20,435 nucleotides of DNA from Prevotella sp. UBA4341 (lineage in GTDB: Bacteria; Bacteroidota; Bacteroidia; Bacteroidales; Bacteroidaceae). Below are positions 14,163 to 20,435 of this stretch, in pieces. Where the stretch lies: contig DGTH01000044.1 of assembly GCA_002393705.1 (NCBI GenBank), positions 1 to 20,435 on the forward strand, given 5' to 3'. A program made the translations under genes and the position numbers. The notes beneath the pieces are model-generated. The model was not told where the DNA came from. It saw only the letters and a list, made by a program, of their open reading frames with translations, and searched no databases. The first letter of the stretch is position 1. Every line of letters begins with the position of its first letter.

Positions 14163-16157
14163 TTACTTCTTCAGCCTGTATATGCGGAACGACATAGCGG
14201 GCAGTTCGTCGTTGAGCTGAGCTTTCTTGCCGTCCATGACTACCTGAGCCGTGCCCTTCTTGGGGGTGATGAACTCAGGCTTCTCTATGCTGTTCTCGTC
14301 GTCCATGCCGTCGTGACTGAGGGTGAGTGTCTGGGCTGTTCCTGCCGTCTTGACGTCTTGCAGGTTGAAGCAGACGACCTGCTTCTGCTTCGAGGTGTTG
14401 GCCACCTTAATGATAACCTCGCCCGTCTTGCTGTCGAAGGCTGCGCTGCCCCAGAGACCGCCCTGTCCGTCCTGGTTGGCTACGGGCTTCTTCTGCATGG
14501 TCAAGGACAGCACGTTGGTGCCGGCATTCGTGGCGTACATCTGCTGCACGTAGTAGCTGACGCTCTTGAACATCTCCGTCTGGTCATACCATATCTGGTC
14601 CGGACGCCACTGCCAGCCATCCACGTGGGCAAAGAGTGGGGCGGGGGTGGTCATGTGAACCACGTCGGCATTGCGCTCGAAGCCCGTCATGAAGGCAGCC
14701 TCCAGAATGGCGGCTTCGTAGTGGTTCCACTTCTTGCCCTTGCCGTGGCAGGCATACTCGCCGGCAAACACCTTCGGACCCTTGCGGTCGTACGAGTCAT
14801 AGCGCAGGCCGTGGCTCAGGAACCACGCCTCGTCGCGGTAGTAGTGCTCATCCACCAGGTCTGCCTTCTGAGCCTTCATGGCCTTCCAGCCGTCCTCGAA
14901 GCGGTAGGTGGCATCGGGTACGTCCTCAGGCACGGGGCCGCTGGTGCCTACAATCTTGATGTCAGGATACTTGGCGCGAATGGCGGCTACGAAGGGCTTG
15001 AGGCGCTCGTAGTAGAACTCGCCCCACTGCTCGTTGCCCACGCCGATAAACTTCATGTTGAAGGGGGCCGGGTGGCCCATGTCGGCGCGCACTTTGCCCC
15101 ACTTCGAGGTGGCGGGTCCGTTGGCAAACTCAATGAGGTCCAGGCAGTCGTCAATGTAGGGCTGCAGCTGGTCCAAGGGTACGTGGGCCTTCTCGTTCTC
15201 CCAGTTCTGGTACTGACAGGCCATGCCTACGTTCAGAATGGGCAGCGGCTCGGCGCCGATATCTTCAGAGAGCTGGAAGAACTCGAAGAATCCGAGTCCG
15301 TAGCTCTGGTAGTAGTCAGGATAGTAGCGGTAGTCGAAGGTGTATTCCCAGCGGTTGTGGTTCAGCGGACGGTTCTCCACGGGGCCCACGCTGTTCTTCC
15401 ACTGGTAGCGCTCCTCCAGGTCGCCACCCTCTACGATGCATCCACCGGGGAAGCGGAAGATGCCGGGCTTCAGGTCGGCCAGGGCTTGTGCCAGGTCGCG
15501 GCGCATGCCGTTCTCACGACCCTTGAAGGTGTTGACGGGGAAGAGTGAGACGTGCTCCAAGGCTACGGCGTTGTCGCCCTTCAGGAAGATGCGCAGCTTG
15601 GCGTGCTTCAGGTCTTGGGGCGACGTCAGCTTGAGGGTATATTTCTTCCAGTCGGCCGATGTCACGTTGAGCTCTTCTTCCACGAACTGCTGCTCTTCGC
15701 CCATGGAACTCTCGTCTATGAGCTGTACGCGCAGGGCGGCACTACCCTGTAAGGCCTTGGCCCAGACGCTGAAGCGGTACTGCTCGTTCTTCTTGACACC
15801 AATGCCGAAGTAGCCTTCGTTCACCATGCCCGTACGGCGCTCCTTATGGCCGGGGCTGCTCAGTACCACATAGTGGGGGCAACGCTCAAAGGGACCGTCG
15901 TTCTTCAGCTCCACGCGGCCGAAGGTCTGCCAGCCCATGAAGGCCTGCGGAAATTCGAACGAGCGGTTCTTCACCAGCTCGCCGTAGAGACCGCCGTCGG
16001 CAGCAAAGTTAATATCCTCGAAGAAAATACCGTACATGGTAGGCTGTATGGGCGCGCCCAGTTTTTTGGCGTTTACGTCCATGACAAAGGTTTGTGCGCT
16101 CGCGCTGATGGCGGCAGAGAGTGCCAAGGCACTGGTCAGTAATTTAATGCTTGTCAT
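14163..16157 (-). CDS. Secreted alpha-L-arabinofuranosidase, GH51
   Basis: This enzyme removes arabinofuranose side chains from arabinan, arabinoxylan or pectin. The 664-aa protein has a Sec signal peptide (residues 1-21, cleavage expected after ASA) and a carbohydrate-binding-like beta domain (about 70-210). A GH51 barrel follows with acid/base Glu376 (GVGNEQWG) and nucleophile Glu467 (FAGEYACHG), then a C-terminal beta domain. FRFPGGC (235-240) and HMTTPAPLF (501-509) are also typical. It should act in the periplasm or outside the cell. There are no SusC/SusD or hybrid two-component genes next to it, so it is not in a visible polysaccharide locus. It heads a leftward run of housekeeping genes and has its own strong promoter at 16192-16223. 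Confidence 0.95.
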   Translation of the reverse strand: MTSIKLLTSALALSAAISASAQTFVMDVNAKKLGAPIQPTMYGIFFEDINFAADGGLYGELVKNRSFEFPQAFMGWQTFGRVELKNDGPFERCPHYVVLSSPGHKERRTGMVNEGYFGIGVKKNEQYRFSVWAKALQGSAALRVQLIDESSMGEEQQFVEEELNVTSADWKKYTLKLTSPQDLKHAKLRIFLKGDNAVALEHVSLFPVNTFKGRENGMRRDLAQALADLKPGIFRFPGGCIVEGGDLEERYQWKNSVGPVENRPLNHNRWEYTFDYRYYPDYYQSYGLGFFEFFQLSEDIGAEPLPILNVGMACQYQNWENEKAHVPLDQLQPYIDDCLDLIEFANGPATSKWGKVRADMGHPAPFNMKFIGVGNEQWGEFYYERLKPFVAAIRAKYPDIKIVGTSGPVPEDVPDATYRFEDGWKAMKAQKADLVDEHYYRDEAWFLSHGLRYDSYDRKGPKVFAGEYACHGKGKKWNHYEAAILEAAFMTGFERNADVVHMTTPAPLFAHVDGWQWRPDQIWYDQTEMFKSVSYYVQQMYATNAGTNVLSLTMQKKPVANQDGQGGLWGSAAFDSKTGEVIIKVANTSKQKQVVCFNLQDVKTAGTAQTLTLSHDGMDDENSIEKPEFITPKKGTAQVVMDGKKAQLNDELPAMSFRIYRLKK

Positions 16158-16191
16158 ACTTCATTGTGTTTTGGTTTTCAACTTTGACGGA

Positions 16192-16223
16192 CAAAATTAG
16201 TTAAATTATTCGTCATACGCAAA
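16192..16223 (-). promoter_or_regulatory. Promoter of the GH51-metF-holB-PSP1-gldH run
   Basis: On the minus strand TTTG (16223-16220), a 20-base spacer and TAATTTTG (16199-16192) match the Bacteroidetes promoter fully. The -7 element ends 34 bases before ATG 16157. I saw no comparable element in the junctions between the downstream genes. Confidence 0.7.
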
Positions 16224-16243
16224 CGTTTCTCGCCGAAAACCGC

Positions 16244-16251
16244 TATATTTG
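16244..16251 (+). promoter_or_regulatory. -7 promoter element of the receiver gene
   Basis: TATATTTG fits TAnnTTTG and ends 41 bases before ATG 16293. No good TTTG is found about 20 bases upstream. The -33 region of the opposing GH51 promoter lies there instead, so the two divergent promoters share the same short stretch. Confidence 0.55.
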
Positions 16252-16292
16252 TAACTTATTAACGAAAAAGAACTCATAATACGTTAGGAACG

Positions 16293-16652
16293 ATGAAGAA
16301 AATTCTTGTTGCAGAAGACAATGACAGCAACTTCTTGCTGATGACGTACGTGCTGAAAGGGCATTACGAATACGTACGCGCCGAGAATGGATTGGAGGCC
16401 GCACGCATGGTTAATAACGACGAAAGTATCGACCTTGTGCTGATGGACCTGCGCATGCCCGTTATGGACGGCCTGCAGGCCACAAAGGTCATCAAGCAAA
16501 AGCGCCCTCACCTGCCCGTCATAGCCATTACGGCTAATGCTTTCGATGCAGACCGTGAGCGCGCTCTTGCCGCTGGTTGCGACGACTTCCTCTCGAAGCC
16601 TGTTGCTTACCAGGCGTGTCTTGAGTTGCTGGCCAAGTATCTTGAGGGTTAG
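16293..16652 (+). CDS. Stand-alone response regulator receiver protein
   Basis: This 119-aa cytoplasmic protein is a single CheY-like receiver domain with no output domain. The acidic pair Glu8/Asp9, the phosphoacceptor Asp52 in LMDLRMPVMDG, Thr80 and Lys102 in SKP are all present, so it should accept a phosphate. The sequence is closest in style to the receiver domains at the C-terminus of hybrid kinases (MDLRMPVMDG, ITANAF). This suggests it may be a phosphorelay intermediate or derive from a hybrid kinase. No histidine kinase lies in the window. It is transcribed alone and converges on the lipoprotein gene with 32 bases between stops. Confidence 0.93.
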   Translation: MKKILVAEDNDSNFLLMTYVLKGHYEYVRAENGLEAARMVNNDESIDLVLMDLRMPVMDGLQATKVIKQKRPHLPVIAITANAFDADRERALAAGCDDFLSKPVAYQACLELLAKYLEG

Positions 16653-16684
16653 TTGCCAATAGCTGACAGCCAACCCCCAACACC

Positions 16685-17551
16685 TTACTTCACCACGATG
16701 ACCAGATACTTGCTGTTGTTCCAGAACTGCTGGGGGTTCGTGATGTGCAGCACCTTCTGACCCTCTGAGTCCTCGTCGATGGTGTAGCTGCCGGCGGGGT
16801 GCGAGGTCTTGATGTCGGCCTTCTTCGAGTAGAGCTTGATTTCCTTTGTGGTGCGAATGTCTATCTTCGTAAAGTAGTCGTTGTTGTAGTTGCCACTCAC
16901 CTTAGCCTTCTTGAAGAGTCCGCCGCCGTCCAGAATGCCCTGGTTCTTCAGCTCCTTCTTGGTGCCATAGACGAAGTAGGCCGTGTTCAGCTGAGTGTCC
17001 TGGTGGCTGATGGTCTGCTGGTTCTGGGTGTTCTCCTCCGTCAGGCTCTGCACGTCGGTGCTCAGCTCCGTGACACGCTGGTCCAGCTCGGCTATGTGGA
17101 TGTTCTTAGCCTCCAGTTCTGCCTGCAACTCTGCTATCTGCTGGTCTTTCAGCTCCAGCTGCTTGGTGAGGTTGTCCAGCGCCTTCTGCAGGGCCTCGCT
17201 CTTGACGGTGCTCTGCTGCAGCTGCTGGCGCAGCTTGTTGATGAGCGTGCGGTTCTGCTCCATGGTCGATTTAATGAACTGCATGTTCTCTTGGATGCGA
17301 GCCTTGGCATTGCTTCCCTCTCCAGCGCGTGCCAGGTTAACACGGCCTTGTGCCTCGTTGATGACGCGGAAACCCTCTTCAATGTCGTTGAAGGTCGTCA
17401 TCAGGTCGTTAATCTCATTGTCGCGCTGAGCTATAATCTGGTTCAGCGAGTCACGCTCCTGCATGGCCTTGAGCTCAGCGTCACTGTTCTTTCCTAAGTT
17501 ACACGATGCCAGCGCTGCGCAGCACATGGCAAATACAAATACCTTTTTCAT
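16685..17551 (-). CDS. Coiled-coil lipoprotein, Cbp1-like (putative collagen-binding adhesin family)
   Basis: This 288-aa lipoprotein has a signal peptide and lipobox LASC with Cys17, a long coiled coil (about residues 25-185, rich in Gln, Glu, Leu and Asn) and a C-terminal beta-rich domain (about 190-288). It resembles the Bacteroidales family called Cbp1, after a B. fragilis collagen-binding glycoprotein. That match is from memory and is moderate. The longer open frame begins with GTG at 17557, but ATG 17551 places the signal peptide properly. It lies 61 bases downstream of rsmI on the same strand, with no clear promoter between them. The gap is made of A/T-rich near-repeats of GAAAAT and of heptamers. 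Surface exposure is not shown by the sequence. Confidence 0.75.
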   Translation of the reverse strand: MKKVFVFAMCCAALASCNLGKNSDAELKAMQERDSLNQIIAQRDNEINDLMTTFNDIEEGFRVINEAQGRVNLARAGEGSNAKARIQENMQFIKSTMEQNRTLINKLRQQLQQSTVKSEALQKALDNLTKQLELKDQQIAELQAELEAKNIHIAELDQRVTELSTDVQSLTEENTQNQQTISHQDTQLNTAYFVYGTKKELKNQGILDGGGLFKKAKVSGNYNNDYFTKIDIRTTKEIKLYSKKADIKTSHPAGSYTIDEDSEGQKVLHITNPQQFWNNSKYLVIVVK

Positions 17552-17607
17552 AATCACACTATTTTGTTTTCGATTTACTGATTTTCTATTTTCGATTTTT
17601 CGAGGAA

Positions 17608-17635
17608 ACTCTTCACTCTTCGCTCTTCACTCTCC
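17608..17635. repeat. Heptamer tandem repeat spanning the rsmI stop codon
   Basis: Four copies of a 7-base unit occur (ACTCTTC on +, GAAGAGT on the coding strand, with two single-base variants). The rsmI TGA (17615-17613) lies within the array, and the last few residues (RVKSEE) are encoded by it. The adjacent bases up to about 17563 are looser A/T-rich repeats. Confidence 0.9.
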
Positions 17636-18302
17636 GCTTCCCTTCCACCACGACGACTATTTCGCCGCGAGGTTCCGTCTGGCTGAAGTGGCTGACGAGC
17701 TCCTCCAGCGTGCCACGGCGGCTCTCCTCGTGCAGCTTCGATATTTCGCGGCACACGGAAGCCCTGCGCTCACTGCCGAAGACCTCCTTCAGCTGCTCGA
17801 GCAGCTTCAGCGTGCGGTAGGGCGACTCGTAGAACACCATCGTGCGCTCCTCCTCGCGCAGCGCCTCAATGCGGCTCTGACGACCCTTCTTGGGAGGAAG
17901 GAACCCCTCGAAGACGAAGCGGTCGCAGGGCAGTCCGCTCGACACTAAGGCCGGCACAAAAGCCGTAGCCCCCGGCAGCGTCTGAACCTCCACGCCAGCC
18001 CTGACGGCCTCTCTGACCAGAAAGAAGCCCGGGTCACTGATGCCCGGCGTGCCGGCGTCGCTTATCAGGGCGATGGTCTGCCCCGCCTTCAGGCGCTCCA
18101 CGATGCCCGCCGTCGTTCCGTGCTCGTTAAACTTGTGGTGCGACACCAGGTGGTTCTTGATGTCGTAGTGCTTCAGCAGCACGCCCGACGTGCGCGTGTC
18201 CTCAGCCAGCACCAAGTCGGCCTCCTTGAGCGTTCTCACCGCGCGCAGCGTCATGTCCTCCATGTTGCCCACGGGTGTCGGTACAATGTAGAGTATGCCC
18301 AT
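17613..18302 (-). CDS. rsmI: 16S rRNA (cytidine-1402-2'-O)-methyltransferase
   Basis: RsmI uses SAM to methylate the 2'-OH of C1402 in 16S rRNA, which tunes decoding at the P site. The 229-aa protein shows PTPVGN (8-13), AEDTR (33-37), SDAGTPGISDPG (81-92), LPGATAFVPAL (109-119), FEGFLPPKKG (131-140) and YESPYR (158-163), all family signatures. It looks complete, including the SAM-fold C-terminus, though the final residues come from a heptamer repeat. It may be slightly short or long compared with homologues. The -7 promoter element ends only 8 bases before ATG, so the mRNA is nearly leaderless. It diverges from tdk and is followed by the lipoprotein gene. Confidence 0.95.
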   Translation of the reverse strand: MGILYIVPTPVGNMEDMTLRAVRTLKEADLVLAEDTRTSGVLLKHYDIKNHLVSHHKFNEHGTTAGIVERLKAGQTIALISDAGTPGISDPGFFLVREAVRAGVEVQTLPGATAFVPALVSSGLPCDRFVFEGFLPPKKGRQSRIEALREEERTMVFYESPYRTLKLLEQLKEVFGSERRASVCREISKLHEESRRGTLEELVSHFSQTEPRGEIVVVVEGKRRVKSEE

Positions 18303-18310
18303 ACAGCGGT

Positions 18311-18344
18311 CAAAGGTAGTTAATTATTCTTTATGTTGAACAAA
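18311..18344 (-). promoter_or_regulatory. rsmI: Promoter of rsmI (nearly leaderless)
   Basis: On the minus strand TTTG (18344-18341), a 22-base spacer and TACCTTTG (18318-18311) fit the Bacteroidetes consensus. Only 8 bases separate the -7 element from the start codon, so transcription should begin within a few bases of ATG 18302. Confidence 0.55.
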
Positions 18345-18357
18345 AAAGTATGATTTC

Positions 18358-18390
18358 TTTGCAATTTTTAATAAGGAATGCTTAATTTTG
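18358..18390 (+). promoter_or_regulatory. tdk: Promoter of tdk (nearly leaderless)
   Basis: TTTG (18358-18361), a 21-base spacer and TAATTTTG (18383-18390) match the Bacteroidetes promoter. Only 7 bases separate it from ATG 18398. Together with the rsmI promoter it forms a compact divergent pair. Confidence 0.6.
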
Positions 18391-18397
18391 CATCGTT

Positions 18398-18994
18398 ATG
18401 ACAGAAAATTCAGGGGGTGAGGCACGCCGGCCCGGCAGAATAGAAGTGGTGTGTGGCTCCATGTTCTCAGGCAAGACCGAGGAGCTTATCCGCCGCATGA
18501 GGCGAGCCGAGTTTGCTCGACAGAAGGTAGAGATATTCAAACCCGCCATCGACACGCGCTACAGCCAGGACGACGTGGTCAGCCACGACCGCCACGCCAT
18601 ACCGTCAACACCCATTGACTCCTCGGCCAGCATCCTGCTGCTGTCCAGCGACATTGACGTCGTGGGCATTGACGAGGCACAGTTCTTCGACGAAGGCATC
18701 GTCAGCGTCTGCAACGAGCTGGCCTACCGGGGCGTGCGCGTCATCGTGGCCGGTCTCGACATGGACTTCCGAGGAGAGCCCTTCGGCCCCATGCCCGCCC
18801 TGTGCGCCATAGCCGACGACGTCACCAAGGTCCACGCCATCTGCGTTAAGTGTGGACGCCTGGCCTACGTCTCCCACCGCATGGTCAGCGACGAGCGTCG
18901 CGTCCTCTTAGGCGAAACGCAGGCGTACGAGCCCCTCTGCCGCGAGTGCTACGAGAAAGCAAAAAAATCAGATATTGGACAATCTGACGATTGA
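18398..18994 (+). CDS. tdk: Thymidine kinase, type II
   Basis: Thymidine kinase phosphorylates salvaged thymidine to dTMP. The 198-aa protein has a Walker A motif GSMFSGKT (20-27), catalytic DEAQFF (92-97, Glu93) and four zinc-binding cysteines (149, 152, 181, 184) in CVKC and CREC. This is the bacterial/human TK1-type fold, and the length is normal. ATG 18398 was chosen. The roughly 13 residues before the conserved [13 protein letters not shown] are also seen in Bacteroidales homologues, from memory. No Shine-Dalgarno site precedes the start, in line with a nearly leaderless transcript. The AI-2E family gene follows after 41 bases on the same strand. Confidence 0.96.
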   Translation: MTENSGGEARRPGRIEVVCGSMFSGKTEELIRRMRRAEFARQKVEIFKPAIDTRYSQDDVVSHDRHAIPSTPIDSSASILLLSSDIDVVGIDEAQFFDEGIVSVCNELAYRGVRVIVAGLDMDFRGEPFGPMPALCAIADDVTKVHAICVKCGRLAYVSHRMVSDERRVLLGETQAYEPLCRECYEKAKKSDIGQSDD

Positions 18995-19005
18995 ACACAG
19001 CATGC

Positions 19006-19029
19006 AATAGTGAAATAGTAAAATAGTAT
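19006..19029. repeat. Octamer tandem repeat before the AI-2E family gene
   Basis: Three copies of AATAGTNN (AATAGTGA, AATAGTAA, AATAGTAT) run in tandem and end six bases before ATG 19036. The array fills most of the gap between tdk and the next gene and would change ribosome access if its copy number changed. Confidence 0.8.
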
Positions 19030-19035
19030 AATAAG

Positions 19036-20136
19036 ATGAAAACCATCACCTTCGACACCTTTGTCCGTGGACTCATCGTGCTGCTCATAGCCGCCGGAGT
19101 GTTCTACATGCTCAACCTCCTAAGCAGCGTCCTACTGCCCTTCTTCGTAGCCTGGCTCTTGGCCTACTTGCTCTACCCGCTGGTCAAGTTCGTCCAGTAC
19201 AAGCTGCACGTCAAAATTCGCGCCCTCTCCATCGTCATTACCCTCATCGTCGTCATCGCTGCCATTACGGGCGTCATCTGGCTCATCGTGCCCCCCATGA
19301 TTGAGCAGTTCGAGAAGCTCGGACAGGTGGCTACGCACTACCTGCAACAGGAGACCAACATTGCCAGCTTCCCCGACGCCATACAGGACTGGATGCAGGC
19401 CAACAGCGACGAGTTGGAAAAGTTCTTCCAGAGCGACGACTTCACCCAGGCCGTCAGGGAGGCGCTGCCACAGGTCTTCAACGTCATAGGCCAGACGGCC
19501 AACGTGCTGATGAGCGTCGTGGGGTCGTTCATTACCTTATTATATATGTTCTTCATCCTGCTCGACTACGAGTACCTTACCAGCAACTGGATACGCATCT
19601 TCCCCAAGAAGAACCGCCCCTTCTGGCAGGGACTGGCCGACGACGTGGAGCGCGCCATGAACAGCTACATGCGCGGTCAGGGCCTCGTGGCCCTCACCAT
19701 GGGCATACTCTTCTGCATCGGCTTTACCATCATCGACTTCCCCATGGCCATCGGCCTCGGCATCATGATAGGCATCATGGACCTCGTGCCCTACCTGCAC
19801 TCTCTGGCCCTCATACCCACCGTCTTCCTGGCTCTGCTCAAGTCGGCCGACACGGGCCAGAACTTCTGGCTCATCCTCATCAGCGCCCTGGCCGTGTTCC
19901 TCATTGTCCAGATTATCATCGACTTCGTCGTCACGCCCAAGGTCATGGGCAAGGCCATGGGTCTGAACCCCGCCATCCTGCTGCTCTCGCTCTCCGTTTG
20001 GGGTGCCCTGCTCGGCTTTATCGGACTCATCATCGCCCTGCCCCTCACCACCATCCTCATGGTCTATTATCAGCGTTACGTCACCAAGGACGAAGATCCA
20101 CCCTCACCGCCTGCCACCAACGAAACGTCAAAATGA
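19036..20136 (+). CDS. AI-2E family transporter (PerM/YdiK-like)
   Basis: Members of this inner-membrane family are annotated as exporters. The name comes from proposed autoinducer-2 export, while others act as sodium/proton exchangers, so the substrate is not known here. The 366-aa protein has two or three N-terminal membrane segments (about 10-100), a soluble helical stretch (about 100-155) and further membrane segments to about residue 350. The family pattern includes GLVALTMGILF, a conserved DLVPYLHS-like segment, FVVTPKVMGKAMGLNPAILLLS and a GLIIALPLTTIL end. Length is normal. It probably shares the tdk transcript. The last residues and stop overlap a small CGTCA / TGACG hairpin. Confidence 0.88.
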   Translation: MKTITFDTFVRGLIVLLIAAGVFYMLNLLSSVLLPFFVAWLLAYLLYPLVKFVQYKLHVKIRALSIVITLIVVIAAITGVIWLIVPPMIEQFEKLGQVATHYLQQETNIASFPDAIQDWMQANSDELEKFFQSDDFTQAVREALPQVFNVIGQTANVLMSVVGSFITLLYMFFILLDYEYLTSNWIRIFPKKNRPFWQGLADDVERAMNSYMRGQGLVALTMGILFCIGFTIIDFPMAIGLGIMIGIMDLVPYLHSLALIPTVFLALLKSADTGQNFWLILISALAVFLIVQIIIDFVVTPKVMGKAMGLNPAILLLSLSVWGALLGFIGLIIALPLTTILMVYYQRYVTKDEDPPSPPATNETSK

Positions 20137-20188
20137 CGGGCATCGGTTTGGTTTTTTAAGTAACATGCAAAAAATAGGTTGGGATTTT

Positions 20189-20241
20189 CGAGGTACGAGG
20201 ATTCATCGAGGTACGAGGTGCGAGGTACGAGGTGCGAGAAT
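20189..20241. repeat. Heptamer tandem repeat CGAGGTR
   Basis: Seven-base units CGAGGTA and CGAGGTG alternate: one and a partial unit at 20189-20200, six other bases, then four full units at 20207-20234 and a degenerate one. It is the third heptamer array in this window, with a different core from those in holB and rsmI. Confidence 0.85.
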
Positions 20242-20343
20242 AGTTAAGAATAAAAGAGAAAGGCTTGCGAGGTAATGCTTCGCTTGCCGGCAGAGTAGTA
20301 ACCCTTGTTAGAACAGTTACTCATAAAAAGTTGAAAATACTAA

Positions 20344-20431
20344 AAACTGACGCACTTTAGTTAAAGTTTTTGTTTTACAGCGTGTTAGACCGCGTCAGTT
20401 TGCTTTTTTCCGAGGTACAAACTGACGCGGT
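20344..20431. repeat. Inverted repeats of AAACTGACGC at the window edge
   Basis: AAACTGACGC (20344-20353) is followed by its reverse complement inside ACCGCGTCAGTTT (20389-20401). A third copy, AAACTGACGCGGT (20419-20431), is in the first orientation. The last two form a perfect 13-base inverted repeat with a 17-base loop. This may be a hairpin, a repeat-element end or a regulator site for a gene beyond the edge. Confidence 0.8.
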
Positions 20432-20435
20432 GAAA

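Larger units (their letters stand above)
20137..20435. other. Non-coding, repeat-rich right end
   Basis: No gene is visible on either strand. The region holds a heptamer array (20189-20241), a further copy of the CGAGGTA-like word at 20411-20417, an ACTTTA/TAAAGT palindrome (20354-20367) and three alternating copies of AAACTGACGC. No convincing intrinsic terminator for the upstream gene was found, only a T run at 20152-20157 without a good stem. Confidence 0.65.

Noticed and set aside
14313..15548. A 411-codon open frame on the plus strand inside the GH51 gene
   Set aside because: It lies antisense to a clear glycosidase with both catalytic residues. The translation has no domain pattern.
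16653..16684. A bidirectional terminator between the receiver and lipoprotein genes
   Set aside because: Only a weak GTTG/CAAC pairing with a bulge is present and there is no T run. The evidence is too thin to list.
20189..20241. A CRISPR array at the heptamer repeats
   Set aside because: Units are seven bases, directly adjacent and without spacers. No cas gene is in the window.

Overview
The window looks like a chromosomal segment of a Bacteroidales bacterium, most likely Prevotella or a close relative. Three things support this. There are repeated TAnnTTTG-type promoter elements with a TTTG about 20 bases upstream, and few strong Shine-Dalgarno sites. Bacteroidetes-specific genes such as gldH and a Cbp1-like lipoprotein are present. 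The block purH / mreBCD-mrdA-rodA facing metF / holB / PSP1 / gldH is, from memory, Bacteroidales-like. Coding DNA is visibly GC-rich and intergenic DNA AT-rich. The species call is inference.

Layout. Positions 1-338 are non-coding and hold a 100-base nested palindrome and a regulatory region. A His-rich Zn/Cd-type P1B ATPase follows (339-2315, +) and meets a cysteine desulfidase / UPF0597 family gene tail to tail (2318-3598, -). A second + block starts with an IMP cyclohydrolase-only PurH (3806-4408), then the cell-elongation genes mreB, mreC, mreD, mrdA (PBP2) and rodA (4520-10291). It meets a leftward five-gene run read in the order GH51 alpha-L-arabinofuranosidase, metF, holB, PSP1/RicT-like and gldH (16157 down to 10306). 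These genes overlap or are separated by at most 6 bases. A lone receiver protein (16293-16652, +) diverges from the GH51 gene. Then come a Cbp1-like coiled-coil lipoprotein and rsmI (both -), then tdk and an AI-2E family membrane protein (both +). The last 300 bases are repeat-rich and non-coding.

Function. The central block builds the elongasome: MreB filaments, the MreC/MreD scaffold, the PBP2 transpeptidase and the RodA glycosyltransferase. The other genes are housekeeping (purine, folate/methionine, replication, rRNA methylation, thymidine salvage) plus metal export and plant-polysaccharide degradation.

I found no clearly new defence, mobile or biosynthetic system. The most unusual feature is short tandem repeats that have entered genes. 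A heptamer array lies where the holB product would normally carry its zinc-binding cysteines. Another heptamer array contains the rsmI stop codon. A 9-base unit occurs in two unrelated genes and is read in different frames. Other points are the PurH lacking its transformylase half, the nearly leaderless divergent rsmI/tdk promoters, and dense palindromes at both window edges.
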